DNA from: Spirochaetales bacterium
Lineage (GTDB): Bacteria; Spirochaetota; Spirochaetia; SZUA-6
Length of the DNA stretch: 64,000 bases
NCBI GenBank assembly: GCA_027021365.1
Contig: JALUUM010000036.1
Span: forward strand, 1-64,000
Direction of reading: 5' to 3'
Shown here: positions 26,391 to 36,627 of the stretch, piece by piece
How positions within the stretch are numbered: the first letter of the stretch is position 1
Layout of the letters: each line of letters begins with the position of its first letter
Position numbers and translations under genes: made by a program
Notes under the pieces: generated by a model
The model's input: only the letters and a program-made list of their open reading frames with translations
Databases searched by the model: none
What the model was told of the DNA's origin: nothing

Positions 26391-27269
26391 ATGGTAAGAA
26401 AAAACAATCTTCTGGTCGTTGCGGTAATCTCCCTTTTCTTGATTTTGCTGGCAAACCTGGCATATTCACTTGAAGTTCCGCCACTAAAAGGGAGAGTAAA
26501 TGACTATGCGGATATGATATCCCCCAAGGCGGAGACGATACTGGAAGAAAAGCTAAAGGCCCTGGAGGATACCGATTCTACCCAGGTAGTTATCCTTACG
26601 ATACCCTCACTGGAGGGTGAAGCGATAGAGGAGTACTCGATAAGGGTAGTGGATAAGTGGAAGCTGGGACAGAAGGGACTGGACAACGGGGTTCTTCTGC
26701 TCGTTTCCAGGAATGACAGAAGGGTGAGGATAGAGGTTGGCTACGGATTGGAGGGAAGGCTTACAGACCTTCTTTCCGGTAGAATAATAGACTACGTTAT
26801 TGTTCCCCAGTTCAAGAGGGGTAATTTCGATGAAGGTTTCATAGAGGGGGTCGATGCAATAACTGCCGCGGTAAGGGGTGAGTACAAGGCCATACCAAAG
26901 AAAGAAAAAGAACCTGAAAATGAGGGTGCCAAATTCTTTCCATTTTTCATTCTGATTGTAATAATAGCGATGCTTGGTTCACGAAGAAGATGGCTTGGCG
27001 GTATAGTCGGTGCGATACTCTTTCCGCTAATAGCCCTCTTCATGTTTCCCCTTGGCTGGTTATTTCTTCTGCTCCTTGCCCCTGTGGGCTTCTTTGGCGG
27101 ACTCCTGCTTCCACTGTTCTTCTTTGCAGCAGGTTCGGGGAGGCACCATGGTGGCCCCTTTATAGGAGGAGGATTCTCCTCCGGGGGGTTTGGCGGTGGC
27201 ATCAGCAGTGGCGGTTTCTCCGGTGGCGGGGGAGGTTTTGGCGGAGGCGGTGCCTCCGGCGGATGGTAG
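26391..27269 (+). CDS. TPM-domain membrane protein with Gly-rich tail
   Basis: 292 aa. Signal sequence (LLVVAVISLFLILLANLAYS), then a TPM (DUF477) domain of about 150 residues: RVNDYADMISPKAETILEEKLKAL, QVVILTIPSLEGEAIEEYSIRV, KGLDNGVLLLVSRNDRRVRIEVGYGLEG. Next come two or three membrane segments and a Gly/Ser-rich C terminus (SSGGFGGGISSGGF). This is the usual architecture of the 'TPM domain protein' that follows lemA. The domain faces the periplasm. Starts 4 nt after the lemA stop. Confidence 0.9.
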   Translation: MVRKNNLLVVAVISLFLILLANLAYSLEVPPLKGRVNDYADMISPKAETILEEKLKALEDTDSTQVVILTIPSLEGEAIEEYSIRVVDKWKLGQKGLDNGVLLLVSRNDRRVRIEVGYGLEGRLTDLLSGRIIDYVIVPQFKRGNFDEGFIEGVDAITAAVRGEYKAIPKKEKEPENEGAKFFPFFILIVIIAMLGSRRRWLGGIVGAILFPLIALFMFPLGWLFLLLLAPVGFFGGLLLPLFFFAAGSGRHHGGPFIGGGFSSGGFGGGISSGGFSGGGGGFGGGGASGGW

Positions 27270-27284
27270 AAAAAGGGTTATGAT

Positions 27285-27941
27285 ATGGAAAAACTTGTAA
27301 AGAAATTCCTCTCCGAAGAGGAGAAAAAAAGAGTTATAGAAGCTGTCAAAGAGGTAGAAAAAACAACCTCCGGGGAAATCGTCCCGATGATTGTCGGTTC
27401 CAGCTATCATTATCCTCTGGCCGATATGATAGGCGCGCTTATACTTGGTGCATTGACAGCGGTCGTTGCAACCCTTGTTGTAAGTATGAGAAAATCCTGG
27501 GCTGGTTTCAGTATCTACGACCTATGGCTATTTCCGGCAGTATTCGCCGTGGCTTTTGTTGTTTTTCATGAGATTGTAAAGAGGATACCATGGCTCAAGA
27601 GATTCTTCATATCGAAAGAGGAGATGCTGGAAGAGGTTGAAGAGAAGGCTCTCACTTCCTTCTACAGTCATGGGCTGGGTAACACGCGTGACAGGACAGG
27701 GGTACTCATCTTTATCTCGGTATTCGAGCGTCTCGCATACGTTCTTGCAGACAAGGGTATAAATGAAAAGGTAGATTCCGGTGTATGGCAGGAGGTTGTC
27801 GATATCATTATCAAGCATATAAAATCCGGGAAACAGGCCGAGGGTATTGTAAAAGCAGTAAAAAGATGCGGAGAACTTCTAAGGGACAACTTTCCTATAA
27901 AACCAGATGATACCGATGAACTTGAAAACCTTATAATGTAA
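27285..27941 (+). CDS. Second TPM-domain membrane protein
   Basis: 218 aa. The N-terminal 40 residues (LVKKFLSEEEKKRVIEAVKEVEKTTSGEIVPMIV) begin a TPM domain that is interrupted by two membrane segments (GALILGALTAVVATLVV and LWLFPAVFAVAFVVFHEIV) and resumes with EEKALTSFYSHGLGNTRDRTGVLIFISVFERLAYVLADKGI. There is no signal peptide. Family members usually sit beside lemA and the Gly-rich TPM protein, as here (15-nt gap). A bidirectional terminator follows. Confidence 0.9.
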   Translation: MEKLVKKFLSEEEKKRVIEAVKEVEKTTSGEIVPMIVGSSYHYPLADMIGALILGALTAVVATLVVSMRKSWAGFSIYDLWLFPAVFAVAFVVFHEIVKRIPWLKRFFISKEEMLEEVEEKALTSFYSHGLGNTRDRTGVLIFISVFERLAYVLADKGINEKVDSGVWQEVVDIIIKHIKSGKQAEGIVKAVKRCGELLRDNFPIKPDDTDELENLIM

Positions 27942-27983
27942 TTTTTTTCATATGAAATAAAATGAAATAAAACCGTATAAAAT

Positions 27984-28010
27984 AAAGCCGTACCTTCCGG
28001 TACGGCTTTT
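27984..28010. terminator. Bidirectional intrinsic terminator, lemA operon and hflKC
   Basis: An 11-bp perfect stem AAAGCCGTACC / GGTACGGCTTT with loop TTCC, followed by T on the plus strand and preceded by A-rich sequence that gives a U-tract on the minus strand. It sits between the convergent TPM gene and hflC. Confidence 0.9.
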
Positions 28011-28051
28011 TATTATGCTTTCAAAAATATGTTTCTTCCGAAACTTTGTTT

Positions 28052-29038
28052 CTATTTCCCGAACTGGTTGTAGAGGAAGTTGAAGTATTCAGGGTCTGTT
28101 GTAATTGTCTTCCTGAACTTAGGAAGCATCTGACTGTACGAATCTATCGCCTTCCAGAACTTGTAGAATTCGGGATCCTGGTTGTATGCTGCAGCATAGA
28201 TGGCAGCGGCCTTTGCATCCGCTTCACCCTTTATCTTTTGTGAACGTTCGTATGCACTGGAACGTATCGATGCCAGTTCTCTCTCCATCTTGCCAATCCA
28301 CTTGGCTTTTCTTCCCTCGCCATCTGACCTGAATGCCTGTGCTATCTGATTCCTCTCCTTGATCATCCTATTGTACACACTCTGTGTAAGATCCTCCGAG
28401 TATTTTATCTGCCTTATGATTATGTCTATAAGTGCGATTCCGTACTGTGGCGTTATATTTCTCGCAGAGTCCAACATCTCCTGGGAGAGTTTGCTACGGC
28501 CCTTTTCTATTTCGTCATATACTACCGTGGTAAAAGTAGCTATCGAAACATCCTCTATTCCCTCTTCCTGCTCGGCCGAGGACTTGAATACATTTGTACG
28601 TTTTATCTGATTAATGACATTGGAGTCCCTGACAGCCTCGCGCAAGGGATTCTTGGCAATCACCCTTCTCACCTCGGAATCGATAACATCGTCCAATCTG
28701 GATTGAGCTTGCTGAATCGTTCCGACAGATTCGTAAAACTTCTTGGGATCCGTTATTTTCCATCTTGCGGTGGTGTCTACCCAGATGAACTGGTTCTCTG
28801 CCGTGGGGAGCCTCTGTGCCTCGCCATCCCATGAAAGGATCTTCTTAGAGTACTTCACGACATTATCGACGAAGGGAATCTTTGTCTTCAACCCGGCCTC
28901 TGTTTCGACCTTCACGATTCGGCCAAACTGTGTTACCACTGCCTGTTCACCTTCCTGAAGGACATAGAATGGTCCCAGGAGGAGGAAGATAAGGAGTATT
29001 ACTGCTATTACCACTACGATTGTTACTAGTTTTTTCAT
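28052..29038 (-). CDS. hflC: HflC, SPFH-domain modulator of FtsH
   Basis: 328 aa. One N-terminal membrane segment (LVTIVVVIAVILLIFLLLGPFYVL) and an SPFH/prohibitin domain: EGEQAVVTQFGRIVKVETEAGLKTKIPFVDNVV, NQFIWVDTTARWKITDPKKFYE and YGIALIDIIIRQIKY, followed by a coiled-coil stretch rich in Glu and Arg. With HflK it forms a large periplasmic cage around FtsH that tunes membrane protein degradation. It overlaps the hflK stop by 4 bp (ATGA), so the two are translationally coupled. Confidence 0.95.
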   Translation of the reverse strand: MKKLVTIVVVIAVILLIFLLLGPFYVLQEGEQAVVTQFGRIVKVETEAGLKTKIPFVDNVVKYSKKILSWDGEAQRLPTAENQFIWVDTTARWKITDPKKFYESVGTIQQAQSRLDDVIDSEVRRVIAKNPLREAVRDSNVINQIKRTNVFKSSAEQEEGIEDVSIATFTTVVYDEIEKGRSKLSQEMLDSARNITPQYGIALIDIIIRQIKYSEDLTQSVYNRMIKERNQIAQAFRSDGEGRKAKWIGKMERELASIRSSAYERSQKIKGEADAKAAAIYAAAYNQDPEFYKFWKAIDSYSQMLPKFRKTITTDPEYFNFLYNQFGK

Positions 29039-30027
29039 TTCTGCACCCCCTGTGTTGCCGATCCGCTGTCCAGAGATTTGAGTGGTAGGAAGTTCTTCAG
29101 ATTCTTGTCTATCAGATCGACATTCTTTGCATCCTTGAATGCATTCTCGAACATCTCGTAGTAGAGCCTAGTTCTTGTGACCTTTGGGTTCTTCCTGTAT
29201 TCTTTCAACACGGCCAGAAACCTCTCTACATCACCTTTAGCCCTATTTACCCTTTCCGTTGCATAACCTTCAGCCTGCTGGATCATTCTTTGCGCTTCAC
29301 CCTGGGCTTTGGGAATGCTCTGGTTGTAGGCTTCCTTACCTTCGTTTATCAGCCTGTTTCTGTCTTGGATTGCCTTGTTCACGTCTTCGAAGGCATTCTG
29401 TACTTCACCCTTGGGCGGTACCACGTTCTGTAATTTCACCGTGGTTACCCTTATTCCGAGATCGTACTTCTTGAAGAACTGATTCATCATCTGTTGGCCG
29501 AGGTTCTCGATGTTTGCCCTCTCCGACCCGATTACATCCAGAACCGTCCTGTCGCCGACGAGCAGGTTTATAACGGACTGCGAAATGTCCCTTATATTCT
29601 TCCTCTGGTTTTCCACATGAAAGAGCCATGCTCTCGGGTCTGTTATCCTGTACTGAATTATCCATTCCACATCGACTATGTTGAGGTCGCCGGTAAGCAT
29701 TACCGATTCCTCGGGGTAATCCCTGCTGGAGTAGATAGTCGTTACTCCGGGAGTCTCGGTTCTGAAACCGAATTCCTCTTTCAGTATTCTCTGTGTGGGA
29801 ACATTGAAATTCTTTTCGATGCCGAAGGGTAGCTTGAAGTGTAAACCTGGGCCTGATATTCTATTGAATTTGCCAAGTCTAAGCACTACGGCCTCTTCCT
29901 TCTGGTCTACCGTGTAGAACGATGTGAATATAATTATCAGGGCAACTACGACCAGAATTACCATACCGAATGCTTTCGGACTCAACCTCCTCGGAAACTT
30001 TCCGGGGGTTACGTCACGTTCTGACAT
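29035..30027 (-). CDS. hflK: HflK, SPFH-domain modulator of FtsH
   Basis: 330 aa. Cytoplasmic N-terminal tail, one membrane segment (AFGMVILVVVALIIIFTSFY), then an SPFH domain: VDQKEEAVVLRLGKFNRISGPGLHFKLPFGIEK, MLTGDLNIVDVEWIIQYRITDPRAWLF and VTTVKLQNVVPPKGEV. A helical region follows (MIQQAEGYATERVNRAKGDVERFLAVLKEY). It forms heteromers with HflC around FtsH. The N terminus lacks the long Gly-rich tail of E. coli HflK, as in many other phyla. ATG 30027 has AAGGAGG upstream. Confidence 0.94.
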   Translation of the reverse strand: MSERDVTPGKFPRRLSPKAFGMVILVVVALIIIFTSFYTVDQKEEAVVLRLGKFNRISGPGLHFKLPFGIEKNFNVPTQRILKEEFGFRTETPGVTTIYSSRDYPEESVMLTGDLNIVDVEWIIQYRITDPRAWLFHVENQRKNIRDISQSVINLLVGDRTVLDVIGSERANIENLGQQMMNQFFKKYDLGIRVTTVKLQNVVPPKGEVQNAFEDVNKAIQDRNRLINEGKEAYNQSIPKAQGEAQRMIQQAEGYATERVNRAKGDVERFLAVLKEYRKNPKVTRTRLYYEMFENAFKDAKNVDLIDKNLKNFLPLKSLDSGSATQGVQK

Positions 30028-30059
30028 ATTACCTCCTTAAAAGTAATAAAGTTTTGTTC

Positions 30060-30088
30060 AATTTAATTCTAATGCATGGCATAGTCAA
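30060..30088 (-). promoter_or_regulatory. hflKC promoter
   Basis: Minus strand TTGACT (30083-30088), 17 bp, TAAATT (30060-30065), with a leader of about 26 nt ending in AAGGAGG before hflK. Confidence 0.6.
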
Positions 30089-30140
30089 GATAATAAGAAA
30101 TGTGTTAATCTCTATATCCGGGAAGGAGGATGCAACCCAT

Positions 30141-31337
30141 ATGACTTCAAGGGAAAGGGTAGTAAGGGCACTTTCACATGAAAAAACTGACAGGATACCG
30201 ATAGACCTCGGTGGTTCCATTGTTACAGGTATAAATTCGATGGCCTATCAGAATGTAAAGAGGTACCTGGGATTGAGTGATACCAGGTCCAGGGTCACAA
30301 ATATCATTTTGATGCTTTCCGAGGTGGAAGGGGAGTTCATCGGGAGGTGGAAGATAGATGTTCTTCCTCTGGACAGGTATGAAGCGGCCCCCGGTGTTCC
30401 CCTCTCGGGGAAATGGATCGAACATCCTCTCCCGGACGGGCAGCCAGCATGGTTCCCCGAGGGGTTCAAGCCTGAGATAAGGGAGGATGGTACATGGGCA
30501 CTGCGAAGAGAAGGAATAGTAACCGATATATTGAGTCCCGGAAGTGGTTCCTTTGTTCCTGCGCATCATCCTCTTAAAGATGCAACGGTTAAAGACCTGG
30601 ATAGTTTCGAGATACCAGTAATAAGCGATGAAGAGCTGGAGTACCTCCACAGGAGGGCAAAGTATCTCTACGAAGAGACGGACTATGCAATCTTCGGATG
30701 GTTCAACGGGAGCATATTCGAAACTTCCCAGTTCCTCTGTGGTTGGGATGGTTTCATGTTGAGGCTTGCAGCGGAGAAGGATTTTGCATCGAAACTGCTT
30801 GGAAAACTAACAGACGCCGTTATTAGGGATTTGAAACTGTATCTGGATGCAGTGGGGGAATATATCCAGGTAATCGGATTCGGTGACGATTTCGGAATCC
30901 AGGATGGTTTGCAGATATCGAAAGAGATGTTCCGAGAAATGATAAAGCCACACCTTAAGCGGATATATGGCTTTGCAAAGAAATCTACGGATGCCTTTCT
31001 TTTTCTTCACTCCTGTGGTTCGGTTTCTGAACTTATCGAAGATTTCATTGAAATGGGCATAGATGTATTGAACCCCGTTCAGACTTCTGCACAGAACATG
31101 TCCCTCCCTTACCTCAAGGAGAAATTCGGTGAGAGGATATCTTTCTGGGGCGGCGGCTGTGATGTACAGAAGATCCTGCCCATGGGGAGCGAGGAGGAGA
31201 TAAGGAGGGATGTCAGGGAAAGGCTCGAGCTTTTCAGGGATAGCGGTGGTTTTGTGTTTGCTCCTATCCATAACATTCAGGCGGATGTCCCGCCAAAGAA
31301 TATCGTTGCAATGTACGATGAGGCGGCAGGACAATAG
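30141..31337 (+). CDS. Uroporphyrinogen decarboxylase-family protein
   Basis: About 398 aa, UroD/MtaA superfamily TIM barrel. MTSRERVVRALSHEKTDRIPIDLGG is the typical opening. FLHSCGSVSELIEDFIEMGIDVLNPVQTSAQNM and GGCDVQKILPMGSEEEIRRDVRERL are the conserved C-terminal blocks. No other heme gene is present, so a corrinoid-linked methyltransferase-type role (MtaA, CmuA and relatives) is as likely as decarboxylation. Start ATG 30141 has GGAAGGAGG about 11 nt upstream; the frame is open further upstream, but those codons lie in the hflK promoter region. Confidence 0.85.
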   Translation: MTSRERVVRALSHEKTDRIPIDLGGSIVTGINSMAYQNVKRYLGLSDTRSRVTNIILMLSEVEGEFIGRWKIDVLPLDRYEAAPGVPLSGKWIEHPLPDGQPAWFPEGFKPEIREDGTWALRREGIVTDILSPGSGSFVPAHHPLKDATVKDLDSFEIPVISDEELEYLHRRAKYLYEETDYAIFGWFNGSIFETSQFLCGWDGFMLRLAAEKDFASKLLGKLTDAVIRDLKLYLDAVGEYIQVIGFGDDFGIQDGLQISKEMFREMIKPHLKRIYGFAKKSTDAFLFLHSCGSVSELIEDFIEMGIDVLNPVQTSAQNMSLPYLKEKFGERISFWGGGCDVQKILPMGSEEEIRRDVRERLELFRDSGGFVFAPIHNIQADVPPKNIVAMYDEAAGQ

Positions 31338-31355
31338 GAGAGGGAAAGCCGTAGC

Positions 31356-31385
31356 TTGACATCGGGCTGCATGACAAATTATAGT
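31356..31385 (+). promoter_or_regulatory. Strong metG promoter close to the start codon
   Basis: TTGACA (31356-31361), 18 bp, TATAGT (31380-31385). Nine bases separate the -10 from ATG 31395 and there is no Shine-Dalgarno, so the leader is predicted at about 3 nt. Confidence 0.7.
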
Positions 31386-31394
31386 AGTCCAATC

Positions 31395-33557
31395 ATGGAA
31401 AGAAGATTAATAACATCCGCTCTGCCCTATGTAAATAACATTCCCCATCTCGGTAACCTTATCCAGGTGCTCTCCGCAGATGTTTTCTCGAGGTACTGTA
31501 CCCTGAAGGGCTATGAAACCCTCTATATATGTGGCACCGACGAGTACGGTACTGCTACGGAAACGAGAGCTCTGGAAGAAGGAATTACACCGAAAGAACT
31601 CTGTGACAGGTACCACAGGATTCACAAAGAAATATACGACTGGTTCAATATTGCATTCAGTGATTTCGGAAGAACCTCCAGGCCTGAGCATACAGAGATC
31701 ACCCAGCATATATTCAAGAAACTGGATGAGAACGGTTATATCACGGAAGATACCATAGAACAGCTCTACTGTGAGACATGCAAGAGGTTTCTGGCAGACA
31801 GGTATGTAAGGGGGACCTGTCCGCACTGTGGTTATACCGAGGCGAGGGGTGACCAATGCGAAAATTGCGGGAAACTCCTCGATCCGACGGAACTGATAGA
31901 TCCGAGGTGCAGTGTCTGTGGTAATACTCCCGTAATAAGGGAAACGAGGCATCTCTATATCGACCTGCCTGCAATTCTTCCCAAATTGAAGTCATGGATG
32001 GATGTTGCCGCAAAGAGGGGATTCTGGGCCAACAATGCTGTCAAGATGACAGAGGCATGGATACGTGACGGACTTAAGAAGAGGTGCATAACCCGGGACC
32101 TCAAGTGGGGAATTCCCGTTCCAAAGCCCGGCTTCGAGGACAAGGTCTTTTACGTCTGGTTCGATGCACCGATAGGCTATATATCGATGACGATGCACAT
32201 AAGAAAGGATTGGGAGAGCTGGTGGAGGAATCCCGAAGGGGTAAGATTGTACCAGTTCATAGGTAAGGACAATATTCCCTTCCATACTGTAATCTTTCCA
32301 TCTTCCCTCCTTGGTACGGGTGAGAAATGGACCCTTCTATATCACATGTCTTCCACCGAGTACCTGAACTACGAGAGTGGCAAGTTTTCCAAGAGCAAGG
32401 GTGTGGGTGTTTTCGGAACCGATGCAAAGGATACGGGTATTCCGGCCGATGTATGGAGATTCTATATATTCTACAACAGGCCGGAGAAATCCGATGCTCT
32501 CTTTACCTGGAAGGATTTCCAGGTAAAGGTCAACGGTGAACTTATAGGGAATCTCTCCAATCTGGTGAACAGGACCGCTACCTTCATATCGAGGTATTTC
32601 GATGGTAGGCTGAAGGAAAGCAGCAAGGATGAAGAGCTATGGGAGAAGGCTTTGAAGCTGGAGAGCGAGATAGAAGAACACTTCGAGAGAGTGGAACTTA
32701 GAGATGCTCTCAGGAAGATACTCAAGTTATCTTCTCTTGCCAATAAGAAGTTCCAGGATTCAGAGCCCTGGCGCCTTGTTAAGGAAAAACCGGAAGAGGC
32801 AGAGAATCTTCTCTGGAACTTGAGCCATCTCATTCGTGACCTTGCCATAATGTTATTGCCCTTTCTTCCCGAGACCTCGAGTCGGATAGCCTCTATTTTG
32901 GGTGTCGAGAAACCAGAATGGTCGGAATTGGGAAAACTCTCCGGTGTGGGACTTGTTAGGAAACCGGAGTTACTCTTTAAGCGTCTCGAAGACGATGAGA
33001 TAGAAGCTTTTAGGGTAAGATTCTCCGGAAGCCAGAGCGACCGGAGCGAGGCTGTGATAAAAAGCTTCAGGGAAAAAATACGGCTTAGAGTGGGAAAAAT
33101 AGTTTCCATAGAGAGGCATCCGAAGGCTGACAAGCTCTACATAGAAAAGGTGGATCTGGGAAACGAGGAGAGACAGATAGTATCAGGGCTCGTGCCGTAC
33201 TACAGCGAGGAAGAACTCCTTGGAAAGAATATTATACTCGTTGCCAATCTCAAGAGCGCCAGGCTCCGAGGGGCCGAAAGCGATGGGATGCTTCTTGCTG
33301 CAGAGGATGAGGAAATTGTAGAGGTGCTCTTTGCAGACTGGGCAGAACCGGGAGACCCCGTTGTTGCGGAAGGTGAAGAGGAGAGCTCTGCTGTGGATTC
33401 CCTGGGAAGTGATGCTGCGTTAAAAATCAGTATAGAGGATTTCTTCGAGATACCAATAACAGTTTCGGACCATGTTGTAAGGGTTGAAAACAGGGCCCTC
33501 CTCTGCAGGGGAAGACCGATCGAGGCCAAAAAGGTGGAAAGAGGGAAGGTACGATAG
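31395..33557 (+). CDS. metG: Methionyl-tRNA synthetase
   Basis: Charges tRNA-Met. About 720 aa. HIGH-type motif PHLGN at residues 17-21, an inserted zinc domain with four knuckles (CETCKRF, CPHCGY, CENCGK, CSVCGN), the DAPIGY signature, and KFSKSKG (KMSKS) near 330. Residues about 585-690 form a Trbp111-like tRNA-binding domain: [24 protein letters not shown] and [20 protein letters not shown]. About 60 further residues extend past it, more than usual. Start ATG 31395 fits the family and the promoter; upstream in-frame codons overlap the promoter. Confidence 0.97.
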   Translation: MERRLITSALPYVNNIPHLGNLIQVLSADVFSRYCTLKGYETLYICGTDEYGTATETRALEEGITPKELCDRYHRIHKEIYDWFNIAFSDFGRTSRPEHTEITQHIFKKLDENGYITEDTIEQLYCETCKRFLADRYVRGTCPHCGYTEARGDQCENCGKLLDPTELIDPRCSVCGNTPVIRETRHLYIDLPAILPKLKSWMDVAAKRGFWANNAVKMTEAWIRDGLKKRCITRDLKWGIPVPKPGFEDKVFYVWFDAPIGYISMTMHIRKDWESWWRNPEGVRLYQFIGKDNIPFHTVIFPSSLLGTGEKWTLLYHMSSTEYLNYESGKFSKSKGVGVFGTDAKDTGIPADVWRFYIFYNRPEKSDALFTWKDFQVKVNGELIGNLSNLVNRTATFISRYFDGRLKESSKDEELWEKALKLESEIEEHFERVELRDALRKILKLSSLANKKFQDSEPWRLVKEKPEEAENLLWNLSHLIRDLAIMLLPFLPETSSRIASILGVEKPEWSELGKLSGVGLVRKPELLFKRLEDDEIEAFRVRFSGSQSDRSEAVIKSFREKIRLRVGKIVSIERHPKADKLYIEKVDLGNEERQIVSGLVPYYSEEELLGKNIILVANLKSARLRGAESDGMLLAAEDEEIVEVLFADWAEPGDPVVAEGEEESSAVDSLGSDAALKISIEDFFEIPITVSDHVVRVENRALLCRGRPIEAKKVERGKVR

Positions 33558-33595
33558 TAAAAAGGCGCGCCGTAACAGTTTCACTACTCCTTCTT

Positions 33596-35332
33596 GTGCT
33601 GCTGGCTACCCTGGAGTTACTGTTTGTAAGGTACGGAATACTGGATGATGTCCGTAAGATTACGAGGTTCTCTCTTTTTGCAGTTGTTGCCTTTATTGTC
33701 AATTCGCTGGTTTTCCTTGTAACAATGCTTCTGCTCATGGGGAAAGGCAATACCGTTTTATGGACCCTTACTGCATTCATTATCGATGCTTTTATTCTCA
33801 TAAGTATCATGAACCTCTACATGGTATTCTACCTTGCCATTCCCTTGCTGCGTGCGGTATTTTCCTGGATCCTGCTCGTTTCCGTTATACCCTTCGCTGC
33901 CGGAGTACTGATCCTTGTTTTTGCGGTTACGATAGAGGGGGCTGATAGGGAGGAAATGGTATCGAGAAATGTGATAGGAATCAAATTGAAGAGCCTTTTC
34001 CTCTTTGCAGGTTTTTCACTTTTCTCGCTGAATCTGCTTGCCTCGCTTCTCTATATCTTTCTTGAACCTCTAAATGGAAGATTCTTTGTTGAGTTCTTCA
34101 AGGTACTCATGTTGGCAGAGGTTGTGACTGTTGTGGTAGCAGTTCTTCTTTCCCTTGTGGCAGGGAAGCGCTACATAAAGGCGTCTGAAACACTAATGGA
34201 GTTCTGGCGTGATTACATCGCCAGAGAGGGGGACCTTACGAGGGAGATTCTCATAACCACCAACGATGAGTATCACTTCGTAGGATGGCACATTAACACA
34301 TTTCTCTCTTCACTGAAAGGGCTCTTCACAATTTCCAAAAGCAGTGCAGGCGAGGCCGGGGATAACAGCATCGAGATAGCCGAGGTTTCCGAAAGTGCGG
34401 TGGGTCTTATAGATACGACTTCTGGGATGCTCAGAGAGATATCAGCCTATGCCACGGAGGATATGAAGAAAAAGGATGGGATGAGTACCGATATTTCACG
34501 TGTGGCGGACCAGGCATCTTCCCTCCTCGGGCAGATGGATCGGCGGTTGAAGGTGATAAAGGCAGCGCTGGAGAAGGCAAAGTCGGCCAATAGGGAATTG
34601 GAGGAGGTATCTGCAGTTGCAGAGGAGGCGCTTGCCGACGGAAGAGATCTGGAGAGAATTTCCAACACCAACATGGATACGCTGGATTCTTTTAATGAAA
34701 AGATACTTGGAATCAGAAAGATGTCGGGAGAGATTGCGGAGATTTCGGAGATGATTGCCGGTATATCCAAGCAGACGAATCTCCTAGCAATGAATGCGGC
34801 AATAGAGGCGGCTCATGCGGGGGAGGCGGGGAAGGGTTTCTCCGTTGTTGCCGATGAGATTCGAAAACTTGCCATAGAGAGTGATGAGAATGCCAGGATG
34901 ATATCAGAGTCCCTCGACAGCATTCTCGATTTTACAATGAGTGTCAGTGATGAACTGGAGAAGATAAACTCCAGTTTTGGCGAGACATTCGAAAAGACAA
35001 AACTGATAAACTCGAGAAACCAGTCTATCAAGAGGATTCTAGAATTGCAGACAGGCTACATGAGGGACGTTCTTGCCGGTGAAAGCGAACTTGAATCTAT
35101 CCTGGAGGAATCGAAAAAGGTAATAAGAGAGCAGAGCGAAAAGCTCGATGCGGTTATGAAGAGTATTTCCGAGGAGAGGGAATTGTCTGAGAAAAATATG
35201 AAAAGAGTAAAAGAGGGAATCGAAATACTTTTGCAACTCAATGATAAAATAGCTGAAATGAAGAGATTGAGCGATACTATTCATGATACTACGAACCTTT
35301 TCTTGAGTAACTTTTCAAAATTCAAAGTATAG
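33596..35332 (+). CDS. Methyl-accepting chemotaxis protein
   Basis: 578 aa from GTG 33596. The N-terminal 190 residues hold about six membrane segments in place of a periplasmic ligand domain, so the receptor probably senses within the membrane or cytoplasm. A short helical linker leads to a long coiled coil with the invariant hairpin tip [37 protein letters not shown] (about residues 388-424), which contacts CheA and CheW. The real start is unclear. The first membrane segment is complete only if translation begins at 33554, where ATA-GTA-AAA overlaps the metG stop (ATAG) and a GAGGGAAGG precedes; no ATG, GTG or TTG is in frame there. Other chemotaxis genes are absent from the window. Confidence 0.9.
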   Translation: MLLATLELLFVRYGILDDVRKITRFSLFAVVAFIVNSLVFLVTMLLLMGKGNTVLWTLTAFIIDAFILISIMNLYMVFYLAIPLLRAVFSWILLVSVIPFAAGVLILVFAVTIEGADREEMVSRNVIGIKLKSLFLFAGFSLFSLNLLASLLYIFLEPLNGRFFVEFFKVLMLAEVVTVVVAVLLSLVAGKRYIKASETLMEFWRDYIAREGDLTREILITTNDEYHFVGWHINTFLSSLKGLFTISKSSAGEAGDNSIEIAEVSESAVGLIDTTSGMLREISAYATEDMKKKDGMSTDISRVADQASSLLGQMDRRLKVIKAALEKAKSANRELEEVSAVAEEALADGRDLERISNTNMDTLDSFNEKILGIRKMSGEIAEISEMIAGISKQTNLLAMNAAIEAAHAGEAGKGFSVVADEIRKLAIESDENARMISESLDSILDFTMSVSDELEKINSSFGETFEKTKLINSRNQSIKRILELQTGYMRDVLAGESELESILEESKKVIREQSEKLDAVMKSISEERELSEKNMKRVKEGIEILLQLNDKIAEMKRLSDTIHDTTNLFLSNFSKFKV

Positions 35333-35362
35333 AATGAAACACATCGGAATTGAGATAATCCC

Positions 35363-36577
35363 ATGGTCGGAATAGCGGTAGACATAACAGAGGCTGAAAC
35401 TCTCGATAGTAATACAATCCTTCTTCAGACAGGCTTCTGGGGGCGTTTTAAATCGATGTTCGGTTGGAAAGCCTATCCGTTGCTCCTCCGCTTCGAAACC
35501 GGTGAAATTGATAAAAAGCACAGGGTTGTATCGCTAAAGCTCCTTCTTTTAACAAGGAGGGTTGGAAAACTTATCAGTTTCGGTTACGTACCCTTCGGGC
35601 CGGATGGCAGTCTTATCAGGTCTCAGGGTGATAAATCTATCGAACCTGGTAACTTTCTTACCGAAATATCCGGGGCAATCTCTGATTTTCTTTTGGAACA
35701 TGAAGGAGAAAGACTCTCATTCATAAGGTATGATCTTCCATGGGGTTATTCGGTAGGGCAACCATCCGAAAGGGCTCTCTATTCAGGCCTTCTCTGTTTT
35801 GACTCTGTCAATCTAAATCCGGGGGAGAGAGATTCTGTACTCTTTGCCCTCTCTTCAATACCACGGGTGCAATTCGGTAGTGGGATGATTGTTCTTAGGA
35901 AATCCCCAGTTGATATTCAGCCGCCCAGCACGGTAATACTGAGTATAGACGGGGAGGAAGATGAAATACTTGGGGCAATGAAGTCCAAGACACGTTACAA
36001 TATAAGGCTCTCCATGAAACGCGGTGTGAAGGTGAGAGAAGGGGGTATAGAGGATATTCCGCTGTGGTATGACATGTACTCGGAGACTGCGAAAAGGGAC
36101 AGAATCGCAATTCATAGCAGGGTTTACTATGAGAGTCTCTTCAAGCTTGCCGAAGGCTATGGAGATGATGCCCCTGACTTAAGACTTCTCCTTGCCGAAG
36201 TCGACGGAGAGGTTGTAGCAGGTAACATAATGGCAATTAAAGGGGAGGCGGCATGGTATCTATACGGAGCCTCTACGAACAGATATCGTAACCTCATGCC
36301 CACATATGCCCTTCAGTGGCAGTCCATACTTACTGCAAGGGCTAACGGTTGCAGGTACTATGACCTTTTCGGGATACCTCCCGAAGGTGACCCTTCACAT
36401 CCCATGTACGGATTGTACAGGTTCAAGACAGGTTTTGGGGGAACGATTTTTCACAGGTTCGGATGCTACGATGCCGTACTGGACACTTCGAGTTATTTTG
36501 TCTACTGTTTCATTGAAAGGTTACGAAACGGATTTTTCAAAAAGGTGAAGAAGCTGGGAAGAAATGGAAAGGGTTAG
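35363..36577 (+). CDS. FemAB/GNAT-fold peptidoglycan bridge aminoacyltransferase
   Basis: 404 aa. Two GNAT-like halves typical of FemX/FemA enzymes, which move an amino acid from aminoacyl-tRNA to the side chain of lipid II. Seen: LLQTGFWGRFKSMFGWKAYPL at the start, LRKSPVDIQPPSTVILSID, MKSKTRYNIRLSMKRGVKV (the family's K-x-R-Y-N-I-R block), VVAGNIMAIKGEAAWYLYGAS, LMPTYALQWQSILTARANGCRYYDLFGIPP and GLYRFKTGFGG. The helical coiled-coil arm of staphylococcal FemA is absent, as in FemX-like single-residue enzymes. murD lies convergent just downstream. The amino acid is not deducible; glycine is known in treponemal walls. Confidence 0.88.
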   Translation: MVGIAVDITEAETLDSNTILLQTGFWGRFKSMFGWKAYPLLLRFETGEIDKKHRVVSLKLLLLTRRVGKLISFGYVPFGPDGSLIRSQGDKSIEPGNFLTEISGAISDFLLEHEGERLSFIRYDLPWGYSVGQPSERALYSGLLCFDSVNLNPGERDSVLFALSSIPRVQFGSGMIVLRKSPVDIQPPSTVILSIDGEEDEILGAMKSKTRYNIRLSMKRGVKVREGGIEDIPLWYDMYSETAKRDRIAIHSRVYYESLFKLAEGYGDDAPDLRLLLAEVDGEVVAGNIMAIKGEAAWYLYGASTNRYRNLMPTYALQWQSILTARANGCRYYDLFGIPPEGDPSHPMYGLYRFKTGFGGTIFHRFGCYDAVLDTSSYFVYCFIERLRNGFFKKVKKLGRNGKG

Positions 36578-36627
36578 GTTGCGTGCATGCCTCGTTTCCC
36601 GGATTTTGATTTCCGTGTTATTGCGTT

